NCBI GenBank assembly: GCA_013216015.1
Contig: JABSOI010000042.1
Location: 1-53,952 of the forward strand
Length of the DNA stretch: 53,952 nucleotides
Source of the DNA: Alteromonadaceae bacterium
GTDB taxonomy: Bacteria; Pseudomonadota; Gammaproteobacteria; Enterobacterales; Alteromonadaceae
Direction: 5' to 3'
The notes beneath the pieces are model-generated. The model did not search any database. It was not told the origin of the DNA and saw only the letters and a list, made by a program, of their open reading frames with translations. Shown piece by piece: positions 37,132-45,864 of this stretch (its first letter is position 1; the number at the start of each line of letters is the position of its first letter). Position numbers and translations under genes: made by a program.

Positions 37132-37476
37132 CTACGGTGCGATATCATTAATTTCTAACTGAAGCTTTTCCAGTTCGTTTAAAACATTAATAAATTTAGT
37201 GCCAAATTCACTAACGTTATATTCGACCCGCGGGGGTGTTTCATTAAAAATTGATTTCGTTAAAATACCAAATTCAATATTTTTCTTAAGGCAAGTATTA
37301 AGCACTTTGGTAGTAAGCCCTTCAACATTTCTTACCATTTCACCTGGGCGATTGATGCCTTCTTTCAAAAGACTATATACAGTTAACGACCATTTACAGC
37401 CGATTATAATTTCTACCATACGAGCTGATTTCTCTGGTGCTGATTTTTGTGTAAATTTTATTGTGTTATATTTCAT
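37132..37476 (-). CDS. HxlR-family winged-helix regulator
   Basis: This 114-residue HxlR-type transcription factor is a single winged helix, shown by IIIGCKWSLTVYSLLKEGIN, MVRNVEGLTTKVLNTCLKKN and the PPRVEYNVSEFGTKFINVL wing. The usual GGKW is GCKW here, placing a cysteine in the first helix. The N-terminal conserved cysteine seen in many members is absent. It is divergent from the cupin gene across a 178-bp gap, so it probably controls that gene. It is also upstream of and co-directional with the ABC operon. HxlR members often sense aldehydes or oxidants through cysteine; that is family knowledge. Confidence 0.85.
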   Translation of the reverse strand: MKYNTIKFTQKSAPEKSARMVEIIIGCKWSLTVYSLLKEGINRPGEMVRNVEGLTTKVLNTCLKKNIEFGILTKSIFNETPPRVEYNVSEFGTKFINVLNELEKLQLEINDIAP

Positions 37477-37654
37477 AAAGATGTACCAAAAAGTGCTTAC
37501 CTAACCTTATTGTGCCTACTTTTATAATGTGGAAAAATCGAATAACATTATGGCATTAACTCTCAGGTAATAGCATTAAAACATTTTGTTAATTATACAA
37601 AACCAATATTCAAAACTAATTATACAAAACTAAGAATGTTTAAAGGATGTGAAA

Positions 37655-38299
37655 ATGTTGAACATGAACTTTGATGAACAAGTGGTAATTAATATCAATA
37701 CCCAACCATGGCTGGCAAGTCCTAAAGAAGGAATATGGCGAAAACCCTTATCGCGTGAAGAAGGTGAACAAGGACATGCGACGAGTATTGTACGTTATGA
37801 TGCTGGGTCCAGTTTCTCTAAACATCCACACCCTAAAGGAGAAGAAATATTTGTTATAGATGGTGTTTTTTCGGATGAAACCGGAGATTACCAAAAAGGG
37901 AGTTATATTCGTAATCCTGAAGGTTACGTACATACACCCTATAGTAAAGATGGATGTGTAATATTGGTTAAATTACATCAGTTTCAAACGGGTGATACAG
38001 GGCAGGTGAGAATTGATACCAATAATACGCCTTGGTTAGCCGGGCATGGTGGTTTAAAAGTAATGCCGCTACATAGTTTTGAAGGAGAGTCTACAGCATT
38101 GGTGTTTTGGCCTGCTGGTGAGAAATTTAACTTACATGCTCATGTTGGTGGAGAAGAAATTTATGTAATTGAAGGTGAATTTATTGATGAACATGGCAGA
38201 TATCCTGCGGGAAGCTGGATTCGAAGTCCACATATGAGCAAACATCATCCTTACGTTGAACGGGATACGTTAATTTTGGTGAAGGTGGGGCACTTGTAA
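37655..38299 (+). CDS. Double-cupin protein (ChrR-like cupin fold)
   Basis: This 214-residue protein has two cupin domains in tandem (about residues 1-105 and 110-214). Each has the metal-binding pattern: HPHPKGEEIFVIDG with a later HTPY, and HAHVGGEEIYVIEG with a later KHHPY. Both halves contain PWLA near the start, evidence of internal duplication. ATG at 37655 is preferred to an in-frame GTG at 37649 because AAAGGA lies seven bases upstream of it. It has no zinc-binding anti-sigma N-terminus, so it is not a true ChrR anti-sigma factor. It is likely a metal-dependent dioxygenase-like protein or detoxification enzyme controlled by the divergent HxlR gene. Confidence 0.85.
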   Translation: MLNMNFDEQVVININTQPWLASPKEGIWRKPLSREEGEQGHATSIVRYDAGSSFSKHPHPKGEEIFVIDGVFSDETGDYQKGSYIRNPEGYVHTPYSKDGCVILVKLHQFQTGDTGQVRIDTNNTPWLAGHGGLKVMPLHSFEGESTALVFWPAGEKFNLHAHVGGEEIYVIEGEFIDEHGRYPAGSWIRSPHMSKHHPYVERDTLILVKVGHL

Positions 38300-39372
38300 A
38301 AGTTGTATCAGGCAGATTTTTTATAAAGTACAAGTAGAATATATAAGGTAAAAGCAGGATGTTATTTTTGTATGCACGCTTAACAGTTGATTTTATGGAA
38401 TTATTAGCTATTCTTAGTCATTAGTGAATCAAGCTAATTAAGTTTTATGTTAGATAAGGAAATCGATTCATTTTATCCTTCCTGTTGTTATCTACTTTAG
38501 TTAGTAAAAATTAGTGCAAGTTTTGTACTGTAAATAACTAAACTATTGCTGAATTAAGTTTTGTTTTTTCCTTTTTTCCTTTTTTTATTTAAGTATGTCA
38601 TTTGATAAAAGTTTTGGTCATACCTGCTTTTAACGGGAAGTTTACGGTTCAATATTTTGTTTTAATTTTAGATTTACTTGTTGGGGTTAATTATAAGAAA
38701 AATATACAATAGGCAGGCGTTATTTATGAAAAACAAAATCTTTGTTGTTTTAGGGATATCATCATTATTTTTTTATGTTATTCATTCTTTTTTTTATGTA
38801 TTTTCTACGTATGAATTAGAAATGATATTTCATACTGTTTATCGCAATTAAAATATAGTCACAATATCATTTTATATTTAATTGCCTATTCCTCCTCACG
38901 GCTAATTTTCTACCCAAAAGTGCATTGTCACTTTATTTCATTTGATCAGGTCAATCCAAAGGTAATGTAACAACGCAAAGAAACCGGCATATTCAAGGAA
39001 TTAAATTTTACGAATAGTTATTTGTGGATCGTCATCCTGTTTCGCCTTAATTACAGCATTTATTCCTACGCCTATAATTATTTAATAACGCGGGAGATAG
39101 CCACTTATTCCCTTGCCTAAGTGAACTAAGTTATCTGTGTTAATCAGCAATGACAATTGTTGTCAAAATTTAATCGTATAAATATAACCCGACTTGAGCG
39201 GTTTACTTTTTGAACTTGCTTGTGTGGTGTGGGATCGTTATCAGTGTATTGTAAAGTAATATCTTATATTTTCCACTTGAACTTAGGCTTAACGTTAGTA
39301 TTGTAAGGGTGGCAAATATCTTTGATGAATCATTATTCATTCAATATCTTCCCCCCCCTCTGGTCTTTATTC
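38300..39372. other. Long AT-rich intergenic region
   Basis: This 1073-bp region has no convincing conserved gene. It holds one possible 41-codon frame (listed separately) and a run of eight Cs at 39351-39358. The palindrome ATGAATCATTATTCAT lies near 39325. It separates the efflux/cupin region from the sulfatase locus. Confidence 0.5.
38726..38851 (+). CDS. Possible small single-helix membrane protein
   Basis: A 41-codon frame opens MKNKIFVVLGISSLFFYVIH and stays hydrophobic to about residue 26. The ribosome-binding site is weak. Such hydrophobic frames arise by chance in T-rich DNA, so this is only tentative. Confidence 0.22.
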   Translation: MKNKIFVVLGISSLFFYVIHSFFYVFSTYELEMIFHTVYRN

Positions 39373-41319
39373 TTAGTACTTAGTACTGACATATGACCAT
39401 TGATTTTTCAGCCAGACATTTACCATAAACGCTAAAGTTCCGGATTTTGGTTTACTGAAAGTTAACGTCTCTGGTTTAGCAAATACAAAGCCTTTTTGTT
39501 CTTTGAGTAAGGTTGCAATATTTAATAGTTCCACTTGCTCTAAATCGTGCGCAGCTTGAGCGTATATTTGATTAAACTCTGTTGTCGGGTCAAAATTGTC
39601 CACTAAAGTTAGAAATTCCAATGCGCGTCCTTTTACTCTAACGCTGGTAGATTTAGCTAATAAATTTTTAACGGAAGGTGCAAACTCAAGGCCCTGTGAA
39701 CCAAAGCTGGTTAACGAAATCAACCCTCGGTAAACAATATCTTCTTGTTTGTGGCTAATTGCAGATTTTAGTTTTTCCCTGACTTCATTAAAGGGGTTTA
39801 ATTGAAGATTGGCAATATCAATTAACTGTTGTATATGTGCGTTCTGTGATTGGCCATATTCATAAAAGCTACCTTTAATGTTTGTTTGAACTAATTTTGA
39901 CTCAGCGATAAAACCAAGATCAGGTAACTGACTTTGATGTGTCCTCAGTAACATTCTAAGCTCAACTAAAGTTGAGTGAAACTTGGTTTGTTCAGCCAAA
40001 TTGTTCATTTCATAAGGGTCTTTACTTATATCAAAAAGCGCTTCAGGAGTATTAGGTTCAAAAAATTCTGCCTGTTGAGGAGTTAACTTGCCTTGTTTGA
40101 ACAAATTACGCCATTCTTGAAAAGCTAATTGTTTATAACGATAGTAATTATGCAGGCCATCAGGGTAATACGGTTGATAGTGGCGAATATATTTAAAATT
40201 GCCTTTTCTTACACTACGTACAAGATCAGATTTTTCGTCAAAGCGATCAGCCTGACCATAAATTTCATCACGTTGATTTAAGTCGGCTAAACTGGTTTGT
40301 GCAGATAAAAATGAATGTCCCGGATACTCTTTTGGTTTTGGTAACCCGGCTAACTCTAGTACTGTTGGCGCAAAATCAATAAAACTGACCATACCCCAAA
40401 CTCTTGTTTTAGCGACATCAAGACCTTTTCCAACTAGGTGTTTAAAGTTTTTGGGAACTCTAACCACTAATGGCACACTCAAGCCTGTTTCGAATAAGTA
40501 GCCTTTACTTGCTGGCAGCACGCCACCGTGATCTCCAAAATAAAAAATAAAGGTATTTTCTAACACACCTTCTTTTTTAAGTTGTGCGATAACTTTACCC
40601 ATTTGTTTGTCGGCCTGTTGATGGTTATCCAGCGTTTTGGCGTGAGTATATCGAAAGGTTGGTGTATCAGGATAGATAGGGGCTAGCTTAATGGTTTTTG
40701 GATCATGAATCGTAGCTTGATTAGTGATGGCTCCTTTTTTAAAGTGTAATTTGCCTTCATGAGTTATCCCAAAAGTTTGAACGTGGAAAAAAGGCTGGCC
40801 ATTTTCCCTGTTACGCCAGTTAGCTTTTCTGGAAGAATCATCCCAAAACTCCTGGCTATCAATAAAGTTATAATCTGTTTTAGCATTATTGGTGGTGTAA
40901 TAGCCCGCTTTCTTTAATATTTGGCTGAATGGTTCTACGTCATTGGGCAGAGTAACTTTTCGGTAACTACGATGGTTCATTGTGCCTATACTTGAGCCAT
41001 ATAAACCTGTTGCCAGTGTTGTTCTAGCCGTTGAACAAACTGGCGAGTTAGAAAAGGCATTGTCAAATACCAGGCCGTTTTCAGCTAACCTTTCTACGGT
41101 TGGCATCGCTGCGCCATTTTTATCATATAACTTCAAATAATGCTTTGAATTATCTTCTGTTATTAACCATACAATATTAGGCCTTGATTGCTTGTTATCA
41201 GCTTTTAATGAAGTGTGCTCGTTAGATTGTGCCTGGGCGCTTGCCAGTATACTCAGAGAGGCCAAAATTATCGTTTTTAATAACGTATTTACTCTGTGAT
41301 TTTTCATCATTGTCCTCAT
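39373..41319 (-). CDS. Secreted sulfatase of the alkaline-phosphatase superfamily
   Basis: This 648-residue protein has a signal peptide (about residues 1-30) and an N-terminal sulfatase domain. Metal-binding Asp56 lies in TEDN, the modification site is at Cys95 in PVCSTARTTLATG, and Asp263/His264 lie in FGDHGG. The formylglycine motif is normally CxPSR; here it reads CSTAR, keeping Cys and Arg but not Pro. The C-terminal region (about 480-620) contains helical, HEAT-like segments. It would remove sulfate from algal glycans in the periplasm or outside. Two palindromes of the GGTAACGTTATCC type lie 130-340 bp upstream. Confidence 0.88.
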   Translation of the reverse strand: MRTMMKNHRVNTLLKTIILASLSILASAQAQSNEHTSLKADNKQSRPNIVWLITEDNSKHYLKLYDKNGAAMPTVERLAENGLVFDNAFSNSPVCSTARTTLATGLYGSSIGTMNHRSYRKVTLPNDVEPFSQILKKAGYYTTNNAKTDYNFIDSQEFWDDSSRKANWRNRENGQPFFHVQTFGITHEGKLHFKKGAITNQATIHDPKTIKLAPIYPDTPTFRYTHAKTLDNHQQADKQMGKVIAQLKKEGVLENTFIFYFGDHGGVLPASKGYLFETGLSVPLVVRVPKNFKHLVGKGLDVAKTRVWGMVSFIDFAPTVLELAGLPKPKEYPGHSFLSAQTSLADLNQRDEIYGQADRFDEKSDLVRSVRKGNFKYIRHYQPYYPDGLHNYYRYKQLAFQEWRNLFKQGKLTPQQAEFFEPNTPEALFDISKDPYEMNNLAEQTKFHSTLVELRMLLRTHQSQLPDLGFIAESKLVQTNIKGSFYEYGQSQNAHIQQLIDIANLQLNPFNEVREKLKSAISHKQEDIVYRGLISLTSFGSQGLEFAPSVKNLLAKSTSVRVKGRALEFLTLVDNFDPTTEFNQIYAQAAHDLEQVELLNIATLLKEQKGFVFAKPETLTFSKPKSGTLAFMVNVWLKNQWSYVSTKY

Positions 41320-41451
41320 GTAATGTTAATCTATATTCTATTTGCGCGAATCTTATCAAATCTTTTGTTCTATCGGTTGTTCTGTAATTAAGAAAAACCG
41401 CCGAGGTGAACGTCTAATAAACCTACTACATGATAATAACACAAAGATTTT

Positions 41452-41464
41452 GGAAACGTTATCC
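41452..41464. promoter_or_regulatory. Candidate LacI-type operator upstream of sulfatase
   Basis: GGAAACGTTATCC is an imperfect palindrome around ACGT, about 133 bp upstream of the sulfatase start. It is different in sequence from the TGTTARCGYTAACA sites of the xylan locus. Confidence 0.45.
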
Positions 41465-41643
41465 TAGGTTGGTTGTTGTTTTGAGTGTATATATTGTACA
41501 TATAAGGTTGTTTATTATTATTTTAACTGGTTGAAATAAATATATATTTTATAAATATCTTTTTGTTATCAATGATGTTCAAGTTTATTTGATTAAATTA
41601 TAACGCTAATTTTTTAATTTTTATTGCTTTTATATTTTTCGGC

Positions 41644-41657
41644 TGGTAACGTTATCC
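41644..41657. promoter_or_regulatory. Second candidate LacI-type operator upstream of sulfatase
   Basis: TGGTAACGTTATCC is a near-palindrome around AACGTT that shares ACGTTATCC with the site at 41452. It could serve the sulfatase on the left or the decayed receptor on the right. Confidence 0.5.
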
Positions 41658-41741
41658 CTTATTATTGGTCTATTCGACTATTACTGATAGATTCACCTAC
41701 TTTTGATAGAGATAATTATCCATTGGATACTAATCAACTAA

Positions 41742-42536
41742 TTCAGTGTGATAAACGATCCGGATCTCTGGGAATTCAAAACCCTCAATAGTAGTAGTTA
41801 CGTAGAAAGTGGACTGATCGCGGCTAAATTTTATGTTTCTTACTTTAAATAAATAGGCATACTCAATTCATTGAAAGCGGGTTTTCGCTATTCACAAAAT
41901 ACTAAAAAATTAATAGATAATGCAGGGTTTTATAACAAAAGCGCAGTTAATTCCTTTTAAATTAATGGCTTATATTATCATGTGTTAGACGTCAATTGCC
42001 GGCATTCCTTATCAAAAAATTGAGGGTGTTAAAGGTTTTGATGTTAATGTTTATCGATGATGTCGTGATTTGTATTGGCGCAGACATTAGTCTCAATAGT
42101 CAAAAGGATAAATAATTCGAACCTGGAAATACCTAGAGAACAAAGTCTTGGATAAAACCGGTTGGATAGACAGTTCCTTTAATGTCGCGTTAAATTACGA
42201 TGATGGTAAAAAAATCTCGGTACGTTTGAATTTAAATCAACAAAATGAAATGGCGAATAAAGATGTAATGACTATGATATCCAATGGTCCAGTAAAAATC
42301 TAAGTCTGTCTTTAACATAAAAGTTCAATATACAAATTACTGTATTTGCTCATGCGGCAAATTTGTTAGACCAAATGACAACAAAAGGTAATTTTAAAAG
42401 CGATAACGTTGGAGAATCTCATCCAGACTATATTAAGAATAAAACTCACCGCGGCATGAGTTTTTTGCCTGAGTCAAAATCCGCTCTTTGTGTAATTAGC
42501 AAAAACCGGCCTTATTTCTCAATGTTAAATAATTAA
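41742..42536 (+). pseudogene. Decayed TonB-dependent receptor, C-terminal part
   Basis: In one frame the DNA reads NDPDLWEFKTLNSSSYVESG..AAKFYVSYFK-stop-IGILNSLKAGFRYSQNTK, typical TonB-receptor barrel text broken by a TAA. A second frame gives GVKGFDVNVYR and TGWIDSSFNVALNYDDGKKI..VRLNLNQQNE. The first frame then returns with ITVFAHAANLLDQM and runs to a stop at 42534-42536. Stops and at least two frameshifts make it nonfunctional, and the plug and N-terminal barrel are missing. It lies directly upstream of a GH2 gene, where a functional receptor would be expected. Confidence 0.6.
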
Positions 42537-42608
42537 TTTACACAGTGTATATCAGGTTTTTTATAAAGGGCTTGGTTAAATCCTGTTACACCTATAGGGG
42601 ACTCATTT

Positions 42609-45119
42609 ATGAGTGTGGTTAGTCGAAAATGGCAATTAATCATAGCAATTGCGTTTTTAGTGTCGTTGGCATTGTTGCCTTCAGTATTTGCAAATAGCAA
42701 TCACTCGCTGTCTCAAAATGATCAAGTGAGAACACGTACAAATATCGATTTTAACTGGCAGTTTTACCTTGGTGACGAACCACTGGCAAAACAGACATCT
42801 TTTTCAGATACTCAATGGCGGACATTAAATTTACCTCATGACTGGAGTATTGAAGGGGAGTACAACCAAAACAATCCCGCAGGTATAGCAGGTGGTTTTT
42901 TACCGACAGGCACTGGTTGGTATCGAAAAAAGTTAATTTGGGATAAAAGTTGGCAGAATAAACAGGTCATGCTTGAATTCGATGGCGTTTACATGAACAG
43001 CGAAGTTTGGATAAACGGTTACTCTTTAGGTAAACGTCCTTACGGTTATATTAGCTTCAGTTATGACATTACCGATTATTTGAACAAAGATAACAATATT
43101 ATCGCCGTGCGGGTTGATAACAGTAAATCACCCAGCGGTCGCTGGTATACCGGTTCTGGTATTTATCGTCATGTATGGTTAACGACGGTTGAACAACAAC
43201 ATATTCCTTACAGCGGGGTATTTGTACGTAGTGAGAATGTAACCAGGCATCAAGCCGATGTAAAAATTACCACTGAAATTAAAAACAGTGAAAATAGTGA
43301 GCAAGAATTACAGCTACAAGCTGAATTAATTGATTTTGACGGGAAGGTAATAGCTAAAACTCTCTCTTCATTTAAACTGAGTTCAGAACAAACCACCGTA
43401 GTTGAACAAGCTCTTCGTGTTGAAAACCCCAATTTATGGTCAATTGAAAAACCAAATTTATATACCATGCGAAGTACAGTGCTTAAAAACGGCAAAGTCA
43501 TTGATGTGGTAAATACCACCACAGGTATTCGTTCAATTGAGTTTACTGCAGAGCATGGTTTTTTGCTTAATGGCAAAACAGTGATTTTACAGGGGATCAG
43601 CATGCATCATGATGCCGGCCCGGTAGGTGCTGCAGTACCCGATGATGTACTTCGTCGTCGGCTGGAAACGTTAAAAGCTATGGGGGTTAATGCCATACGA
43701 ACTACTCATAACCCGTTTGCACCTGAATTTTATCAAATGGCCGATGAAATGGGCTTTGTGTTAATGAATGAAGCCTTCGATGGTTGGTGGAAAGCTAAAG
43801 CCAAATACGACTATGGCCTATATTTTGATAAGTGGTGGCAGAAGGATTTAACCGATTTCATGCGTCGTGACCGAAATCACCCCAGTGTAATTATGTGGAG
43901 TGTTGGCAATGAAGTACCAAAATACACACCAGAGCAACAAAAAACCTTAGTGGAATTTGCTCAAAAGCTTGATGATACTCGACCTATTACACAGGGCAGG
44001 GGTTATGCGGGTGGTTATTTAACCATTGCTGGCTTTAATGGTCATGGTGAATATAAAGGCGTGATTGAAAAATTTCATAAACAGAACCCTGACGTACCTG
44101 TTATTGGTACCGAAATGACACACACAATTCATACCAGGGGCGTTTACCGTAGTAAAACCAGTTATCGTGTAAGAGATTTTCCAGCACCTTGGGAAGTTAG
44201 ATCAAAAGATGGGCCTAAGAAAATATGGCAACACATTAAACACAAAGTGTATGACATTCCTGATTTAACAGAGCATGAGGTATTTCCTGGAATCAATGGT
44301 GCCTATGGGTCTTCTTTTGACAATTCTGTGGTGCGTATGCCAATACGGGAAGAAATTAAATTGGCTCGTGAACTACCGTATTTATTGGGAACCTTCAGAT
44401 GGACAGCTTTTGACTACCTTGGTGAGTCATTTGGCTGGCCAGCGAGAACGGCAAACTTTGGTGTTCTGGATTTAGCGGGTTTTCCTAAAGGCCCTTATTT
44501 CCTCTATCAAAGCCAGTGGACTACGAAGCCAATGGTTCATCTTGATCCGCACTGGACCCATCATGGTAAAGAGGGAGTTGAAATTCCTGTGGTTGTTTAT
44601 ACCAATCAAGAATCTGCTGAGTTGTTTTTAAACGGCAAATCTTTAGGTGAAAAAGTGATGGGTGAAGATATGCAGCTAGTTTGGTTAGTGCCTTACCAAG
44701 CAGGTTCTTTATCTGTTGTTGCTAAAACAAAAGGAAAAGAAATCGTCAGTAAAACAATCCATAGCGCAGGGAAACCATCTTCTATTGCGATAACAGCTGA
44801 CAAAACAGTGGTTAGAGCCAATCAAAGTGAAGTTGTTCATTTAGAACTTGATGTAGTTGATAAGCATGGCAATTATGTTCCAGAGGCCAATAACCGATTA
44901 CATATTATTATTGATGGTCCGGCAAAGTTAATCGGTGTTGAAAATGGCGATATCCTTGACCTTGAACCGCATAAAGTGCCAACAAGAAAAGCTTTTATGG
45001 GTAAAGTATTAGCGCTTATACAAACAACGAATATTGCTGGAAACATAACAGTGACTGTTAGTGGCGAAGGACTGGTATCTAAACAAATTGTTATTGAATC
45101 AAAACCTGTTTTACATTAA
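42609..45119 (+). CDS. Secreted GH2 glycoside hydrolase (beta-galactosidase type), copy 1
   Basis: This 836-residue enzyme has a signal peptide (cleavage near Ala28), an N-terminal GH2 sugar-binding jelly roll (about residues 40-190), an Ig-like domain (195-305) and a TIM barrel. The acid/base is probably Glu435 in MWSVGNEV and the nucleophile Glu502 in VIGTEMTH. Then comes a DUF4982-like domain (about 655-720) and a C-terminal Ig-like domain. The layout is that of secreted GH2 exo-enzymes in algal polysaccharide loci; beta-galactosidase is the most likely activity but not proven. It is about 40% similar in appearance to the second GH2 gene at 47792. Confidence 0.88.
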   Translation: MSVVSRKWQLIIAIAFLVSLALLPSVFANSNHSLSQNDQVRTRTNIDFNWQFYLGDEPLAKQTSFSDTQWRTLNLPHDWSIEGEYNQNNPAGIAGGFLPTGTGWYRKKLIWDKSWQNKQVMLEFDGVYMNSEVWINGYSLGKRPYGYISFSYDITDYLNKDNNIIAVRVDNSKSPSGRWYTGSGIYRHVWLTTVEQQHIPYSGVFVRSENVTRHQADVKITTEIKNSENSEQELQLQAELIDFDGKVIAKTLSSFKLSSEQTTVVEQALRVENPNLWSIEKPNLYTMRSTVLKNGKVIDVVNTTTGIRSIEFTAEHGFLLNGKTVILQGISMHHDAGPVGAAVPDDVLRRRLETLKAMGVNAIRTTHNPFAPEFYQMADEMGFVLMNEAFDGWWKAKAKYDYGLYFDKWWQKDLTDFMRRDRNHPSVIMWSVGNEVPKYTPEQQKTLVEFAQKLDDTRPITQGRGYAGGYLTIAGFNGHGEYKGVIEKFHKQNPDVPVIGTEMTHTIHTRGVYRSKTSYRVRDFPAPWEVRSKDGPKKIWQHIKHKVYDIPDLTEHEVFPGINGAYGSSFDNSVVRMPIREEIKLARELPYLLGTFRWTAFDYLGESFGWPARTANFGVLDLAGFPKGPYFLYQSQWTTKPMVHLDPHWTHHGKEGVEIPVVVYTNQESAELFLNGKSLGEKVMGEDMQLVWLVPYQAGSLSVVAKTKGKEIVSKTIHSAGKPSSIAITADKTVVRANQSEVVHLELDVVDKHGNYVPEANNRLHIIIDGPAKLIGVENGDILDLEPHKVPTRKAFMGKVLALIQTTNIAGNITVTVSGEGLVSKQIVIESKPVLH

Positions 45120-45376
45120 GTATTGAGTATAAAAATAAATTATCAACCTGAATTCGAGATGATGAGTACTTGATAGGCCGTAAAATCAATAGGTTAATAG
45201 ATGGGGATAATATAATTCAGACTCCCCAGATCTTATATACTCAATCAATGCTTCATTTTCTTTGAACTCAGCGTGGCTCACTGCTTTACTTTTTGGCATG
45301 ATGTGGATGGGTTCTCTTGAGTATTCCATTTATGCGCAGCTGTCTGGACGTCAATGACGATTATTATACCTGCATT

Positions 45377-45543
45377 GGCTATGTCCCAGTTAAGTGTGGC
45401 TGCTAAAATTTAAAAACTTAGCAAGCTCCTTTGTAGAACGTGGATTTATCCACGCATTACTTTAAGGTGCACATAAATGTGCGAACTACAAACTTGAAAA
45501 ATAGCAACTTAATGAGTTAGGAACACTTAACTGGGACATAGCC
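45377..45543. mobile_element. Small MITE-like element with 21-bp perfect terminal inverted repeats
   Basis: The 21-bp ends (45377-45397 and 45523-45543) are perfect reverse complements; the left one begins GGCTATGTCCCAG. Inside lies a second inverted pair, TTGTAG (45431) and CTACAA (45486). This pair encloses two tight hairpins, CGTGGAT-TT-ATCCACG and GCACAT-AA-ATGTGC. The hexamer CCTGCA occurs on both sides and may be a target duplication. At 167 bp it has no coding capacity. Confidence 0.8.
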
Positions 45544-45782
45544 TCCTGCACTAGTTGCTCCAGCTAGCAATCAAGATAGTAAAAACAGCAAAGTTAACAG
45601 AGGCCTTGCAACTGATGAAAAATATTAATCCTCGGCACAATTGTTCCGAGTGCCATTGCGGTGCTGATTTTTCACGTTATCAGAAAAAGTATCAATCGCT
45701 TTAATTCTTGTTAGTTTTCTTTGTTATCAATACTATAGCTGATATGGTTTTAATTAATTTAGTTGAATGTTTATACAGCTAT

Positions 45783-45798
45783 AGGAAAACGTTTTCCT
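45783..45798. promoter_or_regulatory. LacI-type operator upstream of the beta-helix gene
   Basis: AGGAAAACGTTTTCCT is a perfect 16-bp palindrome with the central CG typical of LacI-family operators. It lies 67 bp upstream of the beta-helix/GH2 gene pair. Confidence 0.7.
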
Positions 45799-45864
45799 TT
45801 TTGGGGAGGATGAAGTATTATCCGAAATAATCAAATTTTAGTTTTTGCTTAAGGAAGCATCGAG

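Larger units (their letters stand above)
45120..45864. other. Intergenic region with mobile element and operator
   Basis: This 745-bp gap contains the inverted-repeat element at 45377-45543 and the perfect palindrome at 45783-45798. A minus-strand 47-codon frame (45329 to 45186) has no clear ribosome-binding site or recognisable family and may be a gene fragment. Confidence 0.5.

Noticed and set aside
42401-42412. CGATAACGTTGG as an operator
   Set aside because: It is explained as coding text (SDNVGE) of the decayed TonB receptor.
45186-45329. Minus-strand 47-codon frame as a gene
   Set aside because: It has no recognisable family or ribosome-binding site; it may be a gene fragment but cannot be supported.
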